Source of the DNA: Pantoea sp. SOD02
Lineage (GTDB): Bacteria > Pseudomonadota > Gammaproteobacteria > Enterobacterales > Enterobacteriaceae
Direction: 5' to 3'
Assembly (NCBI RefSeq): GCF_024707505.1
Contig: NZ_CP102604.1
Coordinates: 2,232,001-2,296,000 of the forward strand
Length of the DNA stretch: 64,000 nt
The translations under genes and the position numbers were made by a program. Below are positions 1 to 8,597 of this stretch, one piece after another. Numbering within the stretch: the first letter of the stretch is position 1; every line of letters begins with the position of its first letter. Under the pieces are notes generated by a model, which was not told the DNA's origin, searched no databases, and saw only the letters and a list, made by a program, of their open reading frames with translations.

Positions 1-543
1 CAGAATCAGCGCACGCGCAATGCCAATACGCTGACACTGGCCGCCAGAGAACTCATGCGGATAGCGGTTGATGAGGTTAGGTAGCAACCCAACCTTCATC
101 ATCATGCTTTTGACCTTATCCTTCACTTCCTGGCGTGGCATCTTCGGATAATAGGTGCGCAGCGGTTCGGCAATGATATCGCCAATGGTCATACGCGGGT
201 TAAGCGATGCCAGCGGATCCTGGAAGATCATCTGGATATCGCTGCGCGCCTGACGCCACTGCTCCTGACTTTGCCCCAGCAAATCGCGTCCTAACCAGGC
301 GACGCGTCCTTCCGTAGCTTTCACCAGGCCAATGATAGCGCGGGCCAGCGTCGATTTACCGCAACCCGACTCACCGACAACACCCAACGTTTCACCTTCG
401 TACAAACGCAGGCTGACGCCATCGACCGCTTTCAGCGTGTGCGGTGGCTGCCAGAACCACTGTTTGCCATCCTTAATCTCGAAGTGCACCTTAAGGTCGG
501 CGATCTCCAGCAGGACTTTTTTCTCTTCGACTACGGTGCTCAT
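1..543 (-). CDS. oppF: Oligopeptide ABC transporter ATP-binding protein OppF (5' part only)
   Basis: One of the two ATPases that power oligopeptide import by OppBCDF at the inner membrane. Only the first 181 codons are present; the C-terminal part lies outside the window. Visible are Walker A GESGCGKS (residues 57-64), the Q-loop segment [12 protein letters not shown] and the ABC signature SGGQ close to the window edge. The ATG overlaps the oppD stop in an ATGA junction, which implies translational coupling. It is the last gene of the opp operon seen here. The identification is firm from the E. coli-like sequence and gene order. Confidence 0.95.
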   Translation of the reverse strand, partial: MSTVVEEKKVLLEIADLKVHFEIKDGKQWFWQPPHTLKAVDGVSLRLYEGETLGVVGESGCGKSTLARAIIGLVKATEGRVAWLGRDLLGQSQEQWRQARSDIQMIFQDPLASLNPRMTIGDIIAEPLRTYYPKMPRQEVKDKVKSMMMKVGLLPNLINRYPHEFSGGQCQRIGIARALIL

Positions 544-1559
544 ACTAATTCCTCCACCGGCTTGAAGCAGGCACGCAAGCGCCCTTCAGCAAAAGGCTCC
601 AGCGGCGGTGCCTTGGCGCAAATGTCCATGGCGTAAGCGCAGCGAGGCTGGAACGGACAGCCTTGCGGCAGGCGCAGCAAGTTTGGCGGGTTGCCTGGAA
701 TGGTGGTCAGCGACTCGCCCTCTTCAGCGTCCAGACGTGGCACCGCACTCAGCAAGCCAATCGAGTACGGATGTGCTGGATGATAAAACACATCGCGGGC
801 ACGTCCATACTCCATGGTACGACCGGCGTACATCACCAGCACTTTGTCACAGATACCCGCTACCACGCCGAGATCGTGGGTAATCATCACAATCGCGGTA
901 TTAAACTCGCGCTTCAGCTCATTCAGCAGTGTCATGATCTGCGCCTGCACGGTGACGTCGAGTGCTGTGGTCGGCTCATCGGCAATCAGCAGCTTAGGTC
1001 GACACAGCAGCGCCATCGCAATCATCACACGCTGGCGCATACCGCCCGAGAACTCATGTGGGAACATCTTCATGCGTTTACGCGCTTCCGGCATTTTCAC
1101 GGCGTCCAGCATGCGTACCGACTCTTCAAACGCCTGGGCGCTGTTCATGCCTTTATGCAGCTTCAGCACTTCCATTAACTGCTCGCCGACGCGCATATAC
1201 GGATTCAGCGACGTCATCGGGTCCTGGAAGATCATCGCGATCTGCTCAGCACGCAGTTTGTTCAGCTTGTTTTCTGGCAGATTGAGAATCTCTGCGCCGT
1301 TAAATTTTGCTGAACCGCCAATGCGCCCATTTTTTGCCAGCAGCCCCATCAAGGCAAACGCGGTTTGCGATTTCCCCGAGCCGGATTCGCCAACAATGCC
1401 CAGCGTTTCACCTGCGTGCAGTGAAAAGTTGAGGTCGTTCACAGCGGTGACATCGCCATCGTGGGTGCTGAAGGTGACGCGCAGATCTTTTACATCCAGC
1501 AGCAGGTTATTGTTTCCCGCACGTGCAGCCATGGCTGGCTGAAATTCATGAATGGTCAT
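540..1559 (-). CDS. oppD: Oligopeptide ABC transporter ATP-binding protein OppD
   Basis: Cytoplasmic ATPase that pairs with OppF to drive peptide uptake. Walker A GESGSGKS lies at about residues 57-64, the signature SGGMR at 171-175 and Walker B LLIADEP at 190-196. The C-terminal region carries the oligopeptide/dipeptide-type extension with a cysteine-rich CPFQPRC segment, which in some Opp/Dpp ATPases binds an iron-sulfur cluster. At 339 residues it has the usual length. It lies 11 bp downstream of oppC and overlaps oppF by 3 bp, so it is part of one transcript. Confidence 0.97.
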   Translation of the reverse strand: MTIHEFQPAMAARAGNNNLLLDVKDLRVTFSTHDGDVTAVNDLNFSLHAGETLGIVGESGSGKSQTAFALMGLLAKNGRIGGSAKFNGAEILNLPENKLNKLRAEQIAMIFQDPMTSLNPYMRVGEQLMEVLKLHKGMNSAQAFEESVRMLDAVKMPEARKRMKMFPHEFSGGMRQRVMIAMALLCRPKLLIADEPTTALDVTVQAQIMTLLNELKREFNTAIVMITHDLGVVAGICDKVLVMYAGRTMEYGRARDVFYHPAHPYSIGLLSAVPRLDAEEGESLTTIPGNPPNLLRLPQGCPFQPRCAYAMDICAKAPPLEPFAEGRLRACFKPVEELV

Positions 1560-1570
1560 CGGGAAACTCC

Positions 1571-2479
1571 TTAACGATCTTTCGGGTCGAGGGCATCACG
1601 CAAGCCATCGCCGATAAAGTTAAAACAGAACAGCGTGACCACGAGGAAACCGGCCGGGAACATCAGCAACCACGGCGACACTTCCATCGAGTTGGCGCCA
1701 TCGCTCAGCAACGCGCCCCAACTGCTCAGCGGTTCCTGCGTGCCGAGGCCAAGGAAGCTGAGGAAGGATTCGAACAGGATCATGCTCGGCACAAGCAGCG
1801 AGGCATACACCACCACCACGCCCAACACGTTCGGCACAATGTGGCGCAATACGATTTTGAAGGTGCTGACACCGCCGACCTGCGCCGCTTCGATGAACTC
1901 TTTGCGCTTCAGGCCCAGGGTCTGCCCGCGCACGATACGCGCCATGTCCAGCCACGACACCATGCCGATCGCCACAAAGATCAGCAGGATATTGCGACCA
2001 AAGAAGGTCACCAGCAGGATGACGAAGAACATGAACGGGAAGGAGTTGAGGATCTCCAGAATACGCATCATCACCGAGTCGATTTTACCGCCCAGATAAC
2101 CCGCCAGTGAGCCATACAGCGTGCCCACCAGCACCGCGATCAGCGCGGAAGCGATGCCCACCATCAGCGAGATACGGCCACCAATCGCAACGCGCACCAG
2201 CAGGTCACGGCCAGAGGAATCAGTACCGAACCAGTGACCGGAAACGGTATCCGGCGCGGCAGACATCATCGCCCAGTCGGTATCGTCATATTTAAATTGC
2301 GACAACATCGGGGCGAACACCACAAACAGCGTGATCACCAGCAGCACCAGCAGGCTGATAAACGCCGCGCGGTTATGTATAAAGCGACGACGCGCATCCT
2401 GCCAGAGGCTGCGCCCTTCGACTTCCAGTTTTTCACTGAAGGCATCCAGAGCTTCGCTGTTTTTCTTACTTAACATCAT
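1571..2479 (-). CDS. oppC: Oligopeptide ABC transporter permease OppC
   Basis: Inner-membrane permease subunit that forms the translocation pore with OppB. It has an N-terminal membrane anchor at about residues 38-58, a periplasmic stretch with the FGTDSSGRD motif, and a binding-protein-dependent transport domain with the EAA-type loop ([10 protein letters not shown]). I place the start at the ATG-ATG pair ([11 protein letters not shown]), 302 residues as in E. coli. A GGAG ribosome site at about 2487-2490 supports this; a start five codons upstream has no such support. It follows oppB by about 15 bp. Confidence 0.96.
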   Translation of the reverse strand: MMLSKKNSEALDAFSEKLEVEGRSLWQDARRRFIHNRAAFISLLVLLVITLFVVFAPMLSQFKYDDTDWAMMSAAPDTVSGHWFGTDSSGRDLLVRVAIGGRISLMVGIASALIAVLVGTLYGSLAGYLGGKIDSVMMRILEILNSFPFMFFVILLVTFFGRNILLIFVAIGMVSWLDMARIVRGQTLGLKRKEFIEAAQVGGVSTFKIVLRHIVPNVLGVVVVYASLLVPSMILFESFLSFLGLGTQEPLSSWGALLSDGANSMEVSPWLLMFPAGFLVVTLFCFNFIGDGLRDALDPKDR

Positions 2480-2494
2480 GGGCGAGCTCCACAA

Positions 2495-3415
2495 TCAGTA
2501 ACGGATTTTCGGATCGATCACGGCGTATAGCACATCAACGATCGCGTTAAACAGAATGGTCAGCACGCCAACCAGAATGGTCAGGCTCATCACCAGCGAG
2601 TAGTCACGGTTCAATGCCCCGTTGACGAACAACTGGCCGATGCCCGGCAAACCATAGATGGATTCAATCACCATGGAACCGGTGATGATGCCGACAAACG
2701 CCGGTCCCATATAGGAAAGCACCGGTAACATAGCGGGCTTCAGCGCGTGACGCAGCACGATACGGCGCAACGGCAGGCCTTTGGCGCGCGCGGTGCGGAT
2801 GAAGTTTGAGTGCATCACTTCAATCATCGAACCACGGGTAATACGCGCGATGCTGGCGATATAGGCCAGCGACAGCGCCACCATCGGCAGCAACATGTAA
2901 TTCCATTGGCCGCCGTTCCAGCCGCCGCCTGGCAGCCAGCGTAAGGTAATCGCAAATACCAGCACCAGTAACGGTGCTACGACAAAGCTGGGGATCACCA
3001 CGCCGGTCATCGCGACCCCCATCACGGCATAATCCCACAAGCTGTTCTGCTTCAGGGCGGCGATCACGCCAGCCGTTACGCCCAGCACCACGGCGAGGAA
3101 GAATGCCGCCAGACCGAGTTTGGCTGATACCGGGAAGGCGTGGCCGACCAGATAATTGACCGAGTAATCTTTGTATTTAAACGAGGGACCAAAGTCGCCA
3201 TGTGCCAACTGCACCAGATAGCTCAGGTACTGTTTGCCAATCGGATCGTTGAGATGGTACTTCGCTTCGATATTCGCCATCACTTCTGGCGACAGAACGC
3301 GTTCGCCGGTAAATGGACTGCCGGGTGCCAGTCGCATCATAAAGAATGAGATGGTGATGAGGATAAACAGCGTCGGGATGGCTTCAAGGAGCCGACGCAG
3401 GATGAATTTTAACAT
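2495..3415 (-). CDS. oppB: Oligopeptide ABC transporter permease OppB
   Basis: Inner-membrane permease, partner of OppC in the peptide channel. The protein has 306 residues, the E. coli length. It starts with the typical hydrophobic helix (MLKFILRRLLEAIPTLFILI) and carries the permease EAA-like loop around FIRTARAKGLPLRRI. It is the first gene after a hairpin that separates it from oppA, an arrangement that lets the binding protein be made in excess over the membrane complex. Identification is secure from sequence and operon context. Confidence 0.97.
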   Translation of the reverse strand: MLKFILRRLLEAIPTLFILITISFFMMRLAPGSPFTGERVLSPEVMANIEAKYHLNDPIGKQYLSYLVQLAHGDFGPSFKYKDYSVNYLVGHAFPVSAKLGLAAFFLAVVLGVTAGVIAALKQNSLWDYAVMGVAMTGVVIPSFVVAPLLVLVFAITLRWLPGGGWNGGQWNYMLLPMVALSLAYIASIARITRGSMIEVMHSNFIRTARAKGLPLRRIVLRHALKPAMLPVLSYMGPAFVGIITGSMVIESIYGLPGIGQLFVNGALNRDYSLVMSLTILVGVLTILFNAIVDVLYAVIDPKIRY

Positions 3416-3448
3416 TGCCGTACCTACCAGGCTGTTGCTTCACAAAGT

Positions 3449-3473
3449 AAAAAGGCGGTGCCGCAGCACCGCC
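3449..3473 (-). terminator. Intra-operon terminator/attenuator between oppA and oppB
   Basis: On the minus strand a GGCGGTGC stem with a 4-nt loop pairs perfectly with GCACCGCC (3454-3473), followed by five T residues (3449-3453). It sits in the 80-bp gap between oppA and oppB. By its position it should stop part of the transcripts, favouring oppA over oppBCDF. Partial read-through is inference. Confidence 0.8.
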
Positions 3474-3495
3474 ACTATCGATAGCCTGAGTGCTA

Positions 3496-5136
3496 TTAAT
3501 GTTTAATGATATACAGGTTTTTATCGACGGTTTTATCCAGCGGATCGTTGCCGGTGTAACCGCCCACGTAAGGTTTCACCAGACGCGCATTGACGTAGTA
3601 GTAAACCGGCACGATGGTGCTGTCTTTATCCAGAATCTGCTCAGCTTTCTGATAATCCGCTACGCGCGCTTTATCGTCTGTGGCTTTAACCGCATCGTGG
3701 ATAACTTTATCGAAGTCAGCGCTCTTATAGTGCGAGGTGTTACTGCTGCTGTCAGACAGCATGATGTTCAGGAATGAAGTCGGTTCGTTGTAATCCGCAC
3801 ACCATGCCGCACGAGAGACATCAAAGTTGCCCTGATGACGCGTATCCAGGAAGGTTTTCCACTCCTGGTTCTCCAGCTTGATGTTGACGCCGATGTTTTT
3901 CTTCCAGATAGAAGAGGCAGCGATCGCCAGTTTCTTGTGCAGATCGGAGGTGTTGTACAGCAGGTTGAAGGTCAGCGGTTTATCCGCAGTGTAACCCGCT
4001 TCAGCCAGCAGCTTTTTCGCTTCTTCGTTACGCTTGTTCTGATCCCATTTGAACCAATCCGGCGGCAGCAGTTCCATGCCATCGGTGGCTGGCGGGGTGA
4101 AGCTGTAAGCCGGTTGCTGACCTTGTGCCAGAACCTTGTTCACCATGATGTCGCGATCCAGACCGAGTTTCAGCGCGGTACGGACGCGTGGATCGGTGAA
4201 TGGTGCTTTCTGGTTATTGATTTCGTAGTAATAGGTGCACAGATATGGCTTCACCATCAACTCTTTGCCGTTATCACGCTGCAGTTTTTTGAACAGCTCG
4301 ATTGGCATGTTGTTGTAAGTGATATCACTGCCGTTCTCAGAGAAGTAACGGTTAACGTCGCTGACTTCGGAGTTAATTGGCAGGAAGGTGACTTTGTTCA
4401 GAACGGTATGCTCGTTATCCCAATACTGCGTATTACGCACGAGAGTTACGCGTTCGTTGATCACGTGTGATTCAAGTTTGAATGCGCCGTTGCCGACCCA
4501 GTTCTGCGGTTGGGTCCACTGATCGCCGAATTTGTCGATAGCAGGTTTATAAACCGGAGACATTACTGAGTTGATCAGCAGCTTATAGAAGTACGGTACG
4601 GGCTCGCTCAGCGTCACTTCCAGCGTGTGATCGTCGATGGCTTTTACACCCAGCTCGGATGTCGGCTTTTTACCGGCGATGATGTCGTCAACATTGACGA
4701 TGTGACCGTATTGCGGATAGCTGGCATAAGGCGATGCAGTTTTCGGATCGACCAGGCGCTGCCAGCTGTAAACGAAATCTTGTGCGGTGACTGGTTCACC
4801 GTTGGACCATTTAGCGTTCTTGCGCAGGTGGAAAGTCCAGACTTTGAAATCTTTGTTTTCCCAGCTTTCCGCCACGCCCGGAACTGGTTTGCCATCGCTG
4901 TCGCTGGTGATCAAACCTTCATACAGGTCACGCGCGATGTTGTCTTCGGGAACACCTTCAATCTTGTGGGGATCAAGCGACTGTACTTCATCGCCGTTAC
5001 CGCGAACCAGTTCCTGTTTTGCTGCCAATTCAACGCCTGCTGGCACTGTTGCTGCCAGCGCGGCATTCCCTGCCAGCGCGCCGATTGCTGCTAATACGCC
5101 CGCTGCAATCAGGCTTTTTTTTGTGATGTTGTTCAT
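3496..5136 (-). CDS. oppA: Periplasmic oligopeptide-binding protein OppA
   Basis: Solute-binding protein of the SBP family 5 that captures di- to pentapeptides in the periplasm and delivers them to OppBCDF. The protein has 546 residues. It begins with a Sec signal peptide (MNNITKKSLIAAGVLAAIGA, cleavage after an ALA motif near residue 28), and carries the family segments DFVYSWQRLVDP and WCADYNEPTSFLN and the YIIKH C-terminus. It is nearer to E. coli OppA than the paralogue just upstream, for example in sharing LYNTSDLHKKLAIAASSIWKK. A GGAGC ribosome site precedes the ATG. In E. coli oppA is repressed by the small RNA GcvB; that is likely here but not shown. Confidence 0.96.
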   Translation of the reverse strand: MNNITKKSLIAAGVLAAIGALAGNAALAATVPAGVELAAKQELVRGNGDEVQSLDPHKIEGVPEDNIARDLYEGLITSDSDGKPVPGVAESWENKDFKVWTFHLRKNAKWSNGEPVTAQDFVYSWQRLVDPKTASPYASYPQYGHIVNVDDIIAGKKPTSELGVKAIDDHTLEVTLSEPVPYFYKLLINSVMSPVYKPAIDKFGDQWTQPQNWVGNGAFKLESHVINERVTLVRNTQYWDNEHTVLNKVTFLPINSEVSDVNRYFSENGSDITYNNMPIELFKKLQRDNGKELMVKPYLCTYYYEINNQKAPFTDPRVRTALKLGLDRDIMVNKVLAQGQQPAYSFTPPATDGMELLPPDWFKWDQNKRNEEAKKLLAEAGYTADKPLTFNLLYNTSDLHKKLAIAASSIWKKNIGVNIKLENQEWKTFLDTRHQGNFDVSRAAWCADYNEPTSFLNIMLSDSSSNTSHYKSADFDKVIHDAVKATDDKARVADYQKAEQILDKDSTIVPVYYYVNARLVKPYVGGYTGNDPLDKTVDKNLYIIKH

Positions 5137-5295
5137 TATTACGCTCCAGTTTTATTATCTTTACCGGGTCGATTTAACGCCCGGCGTACCCCGTTTCCAG
5201 GTGATCTTCGCGTGTCTGAACGAAGACCCTAATCACCCTTCAGGGTTTACCACGGTAAAGTGCCGCCCGACTGTAGCGCCGGATCGGCCCATTAC

Positions 5296-6930
5296 TCAAT
5301 GTTTCTTTATGTAATAGTATTTCAACGCCAGCATGTCCTGCGGATCTTTACCGGTAAAACCGCCCACCCAAGGTTTTACCAACCGCACGCTAACGCGGTA
5401 GTAGACAGGTACGATTGGCGAATCTTTATCGAGTTGCGCTTCAGCTTGCTGATAAAGAGCGGCGCGCTTTGCTTCATCTGAAGTGGTTAATGTTTGCTTC
5501 ATTAACTGGTCGAACGCCGGACTTTGATAAAACGCGGTGTTAATTGATGAACCGCTCAACAGCATATTCAGGAAGGTCGAAGGCTCGTTGTAATCCGCGC
5601 ACCATGTCGCGCGTACCACGTCGTACTGCGCCTGGTGACGCGTCTCCAGCAGCGTTTTCCACTCCTGATTCTGTAATGTCACCACCGCACCTAGATTTTT
5701 TTGCCACATCGAGGCCGCAGCAATCGCCTGTCGCTTGTTTTGTTCCGAGGTGTTGTACAGCAGCGTAAAACGCAGCGGGTTTTGCTGATTAAAGCCGGCC
5801 TCAGCTAATAACTGTTTGGCGCTGGCATTACGCTCGGACTGCGTTTGTTGCGCCCAGGTCGGTGGGGAAAGCGTGATACCGTGGGTAAACGGCGGCGTCA
5901 AACCGTAGGCAGGAATCTGACCTTGACCCATGATCTTCTGCGCAATGATGTCGCGATCAAGGGTTAACTTCAGCGCTGCACGTACTCGTGCGTCATCGAA
6001 CGGCGCTTTTTTGTTGTTGATTTCGTAGTAGAAGGTGCACAGCAGCGGACTGATTTTGACCTCATCGCCGAGATCCTGCTGTAACTTTTTAAACAGTTCC
6101 GGCGGCACTGCACTGTTGGTCATATCGGTGCCACCGCTGCGATAGCGGTTGATATCACTGTTCTCTGAAGAGAGCGGCAAGAACACGCCCTCTTCAATCA
6201 CCGTGTGTGCATTATCCCAATACTGCGGATTGCGCTTCACCACGATTTTTTCATTCACCACCCAGTCCGACAGCGTAAAAGCGCCATTGCCAACATAGTG
6301 TTGCGGCTGCGTCCACTGCTCGCCCCACTGCTCTATCGCCGGACGATAGACGGGTTTCATCGCACTGTGGGCCAGCATGGCAACAAAATAGGGAACGGGT
6401 TCAGAAAGGGTAACTTGTAGATGACGATCGTCGAGAGCTTTAACGCCGAGTTCAGCTGGCGCGGCTTTGCCAGACAAGATGGCATCAACGTTGGCGACAT
6501 GGGCCGCCTGTAAATAGCTGGCGTAAGGCGAGGCCGTTTTGGGATCGGCCAGGCGCTGCCAACTGTAGACGAAATCCTGGGCGGTAACGGGCTGGCCGTT
6601 ACTCCAGCGCGCATCGTCACGCAGCGTGAAAGTCCAGATGCGCCCTTCTTCGCTTTGCCATTGCTTAGCGACACCGGGGACGAGTTGACCGTTATTATCG
6701 GTTTCAACCAGACCTTCCAGCAAATTACGCATGACATTGGATTCCGGCACGCCTTCCGCTTTCTGCGGATCGAGCGTTGCCACTTCGCTGCCATTATTAA
6801 TCACGATCCGCTGTAATTCGGATAATTCAGTGCCTGCGGGAATTTGTGCTGCCTGGCTTGAGGCCATTGCGCCTGTGAGACATAAGGCAAGCACTGAACG
6901 TACGGCCGTTTTCGCTACCATGCATTTCAT
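5296..6930 (-). CDS. Second oligopeptide-binding protein, tandem OppA paralogue
   Basis: Periplasmic SBP family 5 protein, presumably feeding the same OppBCDF permease or a related one. It aligns with OppA along its whole length (shared DFVYSWQRL, EPVPYF, QEWKTLLETRHQ, WCADYNEPSTFLN), with many substitutions that could change ligand preference. A Sec signal peptide ends in an SSQAAQ-like region. The ATG at 6930 gives 544 residues. A TTG two codons upstream (6936) is better spaced from an AAGG ribosome site, so the exact start is uncertain. It lies 159 bp upstream of oppA on the same strand. It could serve the role of MppA (murein peptides), but the sequence alone does not show that. Confidence 0.88.
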   Translation of the reverse strand: MKCMVAKTAVRSVLALCLTGAMASSQAAQIPAGTELSELQRIVINNGSEVATLDPQKAEGVPESNVMRNLLEGLVETDNNGQLVPGVAKQWQSEEGRIWTFTLRDDARWSNGQPVTAQDFVYSWQRLADPKTASPYASYLQAAHVANVDAILSGKAAPAELGVKALDDRHLQVTLSEPVPYFVAMLAHSAMKPVYRPAIEQWGEQWTQPQHYVGNGAFTLSDWVVNEKIVVKRNPQYWDNAHTVIEEGVFLPLSSENSDINRYRSGGTDMTNSAVPPELFKKLQQDLGDEVKISPLLCTFYYEINNKKAPFDDARVRAALKLTLDRDIIAQKIMGQGQIPAYGLTPPFTHGITLSPPTWAQQTQSERNASAKQLLAEAGFNQQNPLRFTLLYNTSEQNKRQAIAAASMWQKNLGAVVTLQNQEWKTLLETRHQAQYDVVRATWCADYNEPSTFLNMLLSGSSINTAFYQSPAFDQLMKQTLTTSDEAKRAALYQQAEAQLDKDSPIVPVYYRVSVRLVKPWVGGFTGKDPQDMLALKYYYIKKH

Positions 6931-6936
6931 CAACAA

Positions 6937-7503
6937 ATATCAACCTTAATCATAAGCCTGATAGCCTGTAAGCAAGAAGCGTACACATTTGTCGCTATCA
7001 GATAAAAAATTTGTGATGTGCCGAAAATTATCAGAACCGATGCCCGCACGCCAAAGCTAAACTGCAAAAATGTTAGCAGATTCTCTTTTATCACGTTCAG
7101 TCAAGTAGGAAAAGTGTTAATTATTGGGATGAAATATCAGTTAACCTACTGATTTAAATCAATATAATATCGTTATCGCATAAAGTTTATTCATTATTGT
7201 TATTAAGTTATAGTTTTTACGAATACAACTGAAAAATCATCATTTCACAACATAATGATTTCATCACTCAGCCAATGACTTTCCCGTAATGCTAACAAGA
7301 AAGAATTATACAGAGTATTTATCTGTGATAATTATCACAGTTTAATGTGAACTGCTGGATACTTTTATCAAGATTAGTAGTAAAAGTGATGCGGAGGTTA
7401 ATGTGTTAAGAAGGATGAATGAAATTACCAAAATGGTGCAATTAAGTTTAACGTTGCACCATTGTGGATCGCGTTGCTGGTTAAGATTAAAAATTAAGGG
7501 CTA
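6937..7503. other. AT-rich intergenic region upstream of the oppA paralogue
   Basis: A 567-bp gene-free stretch, clearly richer in A+T than its neighbours. It must hold the promoter(s) for the minus-strand opp operon and the end of the ychE transcript. One perfect 10-bp inverted repeat is visible (7432-7441 with 7454-7463, arms AATGGTGCAA). It is close to the ychE stop and has only a three-base T run on the minus strand, so it is a weak terminator candidate. I see no credible small ORF. Confidence 0.6.
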
Positions 7504-8151
7504 TTAATTGAGTAATCCGGGGAAGATTGATTTCATGCCGGTGACAATAAATTCTATGCCCAATGCCATTAACAACAATCCCATGATACGAGTGATAACG
7601 TTGATCCCGGTTTGGCCAAGTACTCGCACCATCAATGGTGCTGCGCGAAACAGTAGCCAACAGCAAAACGCGAAAATTGCAATCGCGATACTAAAGCCAA
7701 TTAGGTTCTGCCAGCTGTGATAACGCGTACTCCAGACGATGGTTGAACTGATTGCGCCGGGACCGGCCATCAACGGTAAAGCCAGCGGTACCACGCCAAT
7801 ACTTTCACGAATGGCGCTCTCTGACTTCTCCTGCTTGTTCTGCTTATCCTCACCCAGTTTTCCGCTGATCATCGACATCGCGATGGTGACGACCAGAATC
7901 CCGCCGGCAATACGGAACGAATCTATCGAAATACCAAACAGATGCAGGATGCCATCACCAAGGAAAAGTGACGTCCACAGGATAATGGCGACGGCCAGGT
8001 TCGCGGTGAGGTTGGTTTTGTTGCGCTCAACCACAGCCTGATAGCTGGTCATGCTGATAAAGACCGGGATGATACCTACCGGATTTACCAGGGCAAACAA
8101 ACCGACAAAAAACTTAATGTAGCCGGATAGATCAAGTAGCACGGGGTTCAA
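7504..8151 (-). CDS. ychE: MarC-family inner membrane protein YchE
   Basis: Integral membrane protein of the MarC/UPF0056 family with about six hydrophobic segments and 215 residues. The function is not established; earlier links of the family to multidrug resistance were not upheld. Recognisable parts are the N-terminal FFVGLFALVNPVGIIPVF segment and VPLALPLMAGPGAISS in the middle. The neighbourhood opp-ychE-adhE matches E. coli exactly, which supports the name. Confidence 0.93.
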   Translation of the reverse strand: MNPVLLDLSGYIKFFVGLFALVNPVGIIPVFISMTSYQAVVERNKTNLTANLAVAIILWTSLFLGDGILHLFGISIDSFRIAGGILVVTIAMSMISGKLGEDKQNKQEKSESAIRESIGVVPLALPLMAGPGAISSTIVWSTRYHSWQNLIGFSIAIAIFAFCCWLLFRAAPLMVRVLGQTGINVITRIMGLLLMALGIEFIVTGMKSIFPGLLN

Positions 8152-8386
8152 AGTGGGCTCCGGTAAAGTCTGAGTAGAAAAACGCGCTTAATGTAGTGCA
8201 TAAGCCGGGCGGAAAACCAGAGGCGCCAACAGAAATTTATGCTGCCGGCAAAGCTTTAAGTCAGTTCTTTCAACTACTGTTAACGTTGGGTTATGTCAAT
8301 GAAGCCAGCAGGTACCGCAGATGTGGCACATCACGCTAACTTTACTTGCAAAAGTTAGTGCTGAAAGGTGTCAGCTTGGATCAGGA

Positions 8387-8400
8387 TTGATCTGCATCAA
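8387..8400. promoter_or_regulatory. FNR-type binding site upstream of adhE
   Basis: The sequence TTGAT-CTGC-ATCAA is a perfect match to the FNR consensus TTGAT-N4-ATCAA, about 200 bp upstream of the adhE start. FNR is the anaerobic [4Fe-4S] regulator. Whether it activates or represses depends on the promoter position, which I did not locate. Confidence 0.7.
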
Positions 8401-8408
8401 AATTTACC

Positions 8409-8424
8409 TACCCCATCAGGGGTA
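8409..8424. promoter_or_regulatory. NarL/NarP-type 7-2-7 site upstream of adhE
   Basis: TACCCCA-TC-AGGGGTA is an inverted pair of heptamers spaced by 2 bp, matching TACYYMT-N2-AKRRGTA except for one position in the left arm. It lies 8 bp from the FNR-type site. Nitrate repression of adhE through NarL is known in E. coli, so the assignment is plausible. Confidence 0.55.
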
Positions 8425-8597
8425 ATCTTACCCCGTCGAAACAACTTCCTGACGCTTAAAAATCTTGACAAGGAAACCCTTTTAGTAAGCAAAGGCAAAA
8501 CAGTCGCCAACCTGACCAAAATATAAGCATAGCGTGACTATACTTCTGGATTCAGGCTTGTTTACTAAAAGAGTTTAACTTCCTTCAGGAGAGCACT

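Larger units (their letters stand above)
8152..8597. other. adhE/ychE divergent regulatory region
   Basis: A 446-bp gene-free region between divergent ychE and adhE. It holds an FNR-type site (8387-8400), a NarL/NarP-type inverted heptamer pair (8409-8424) and a 10-bp inverted repeat spanning the proximal leader (8479-8488 with 8562-8571), each listed separately. A GGAG ribosome site precedes the adhE ATG. I do not assign a firm -35/-10 pair. Confidence 0.7.

Noticed and set aside
7432-7463. The inverted repeat near the ychE end as an NtrC site
   Set aside because: The arms read GGTGCAA...TTGCACC, the opposite orientation to the NtrC consensus, and the spacing is wrong; a hairpin is the simpler reading.
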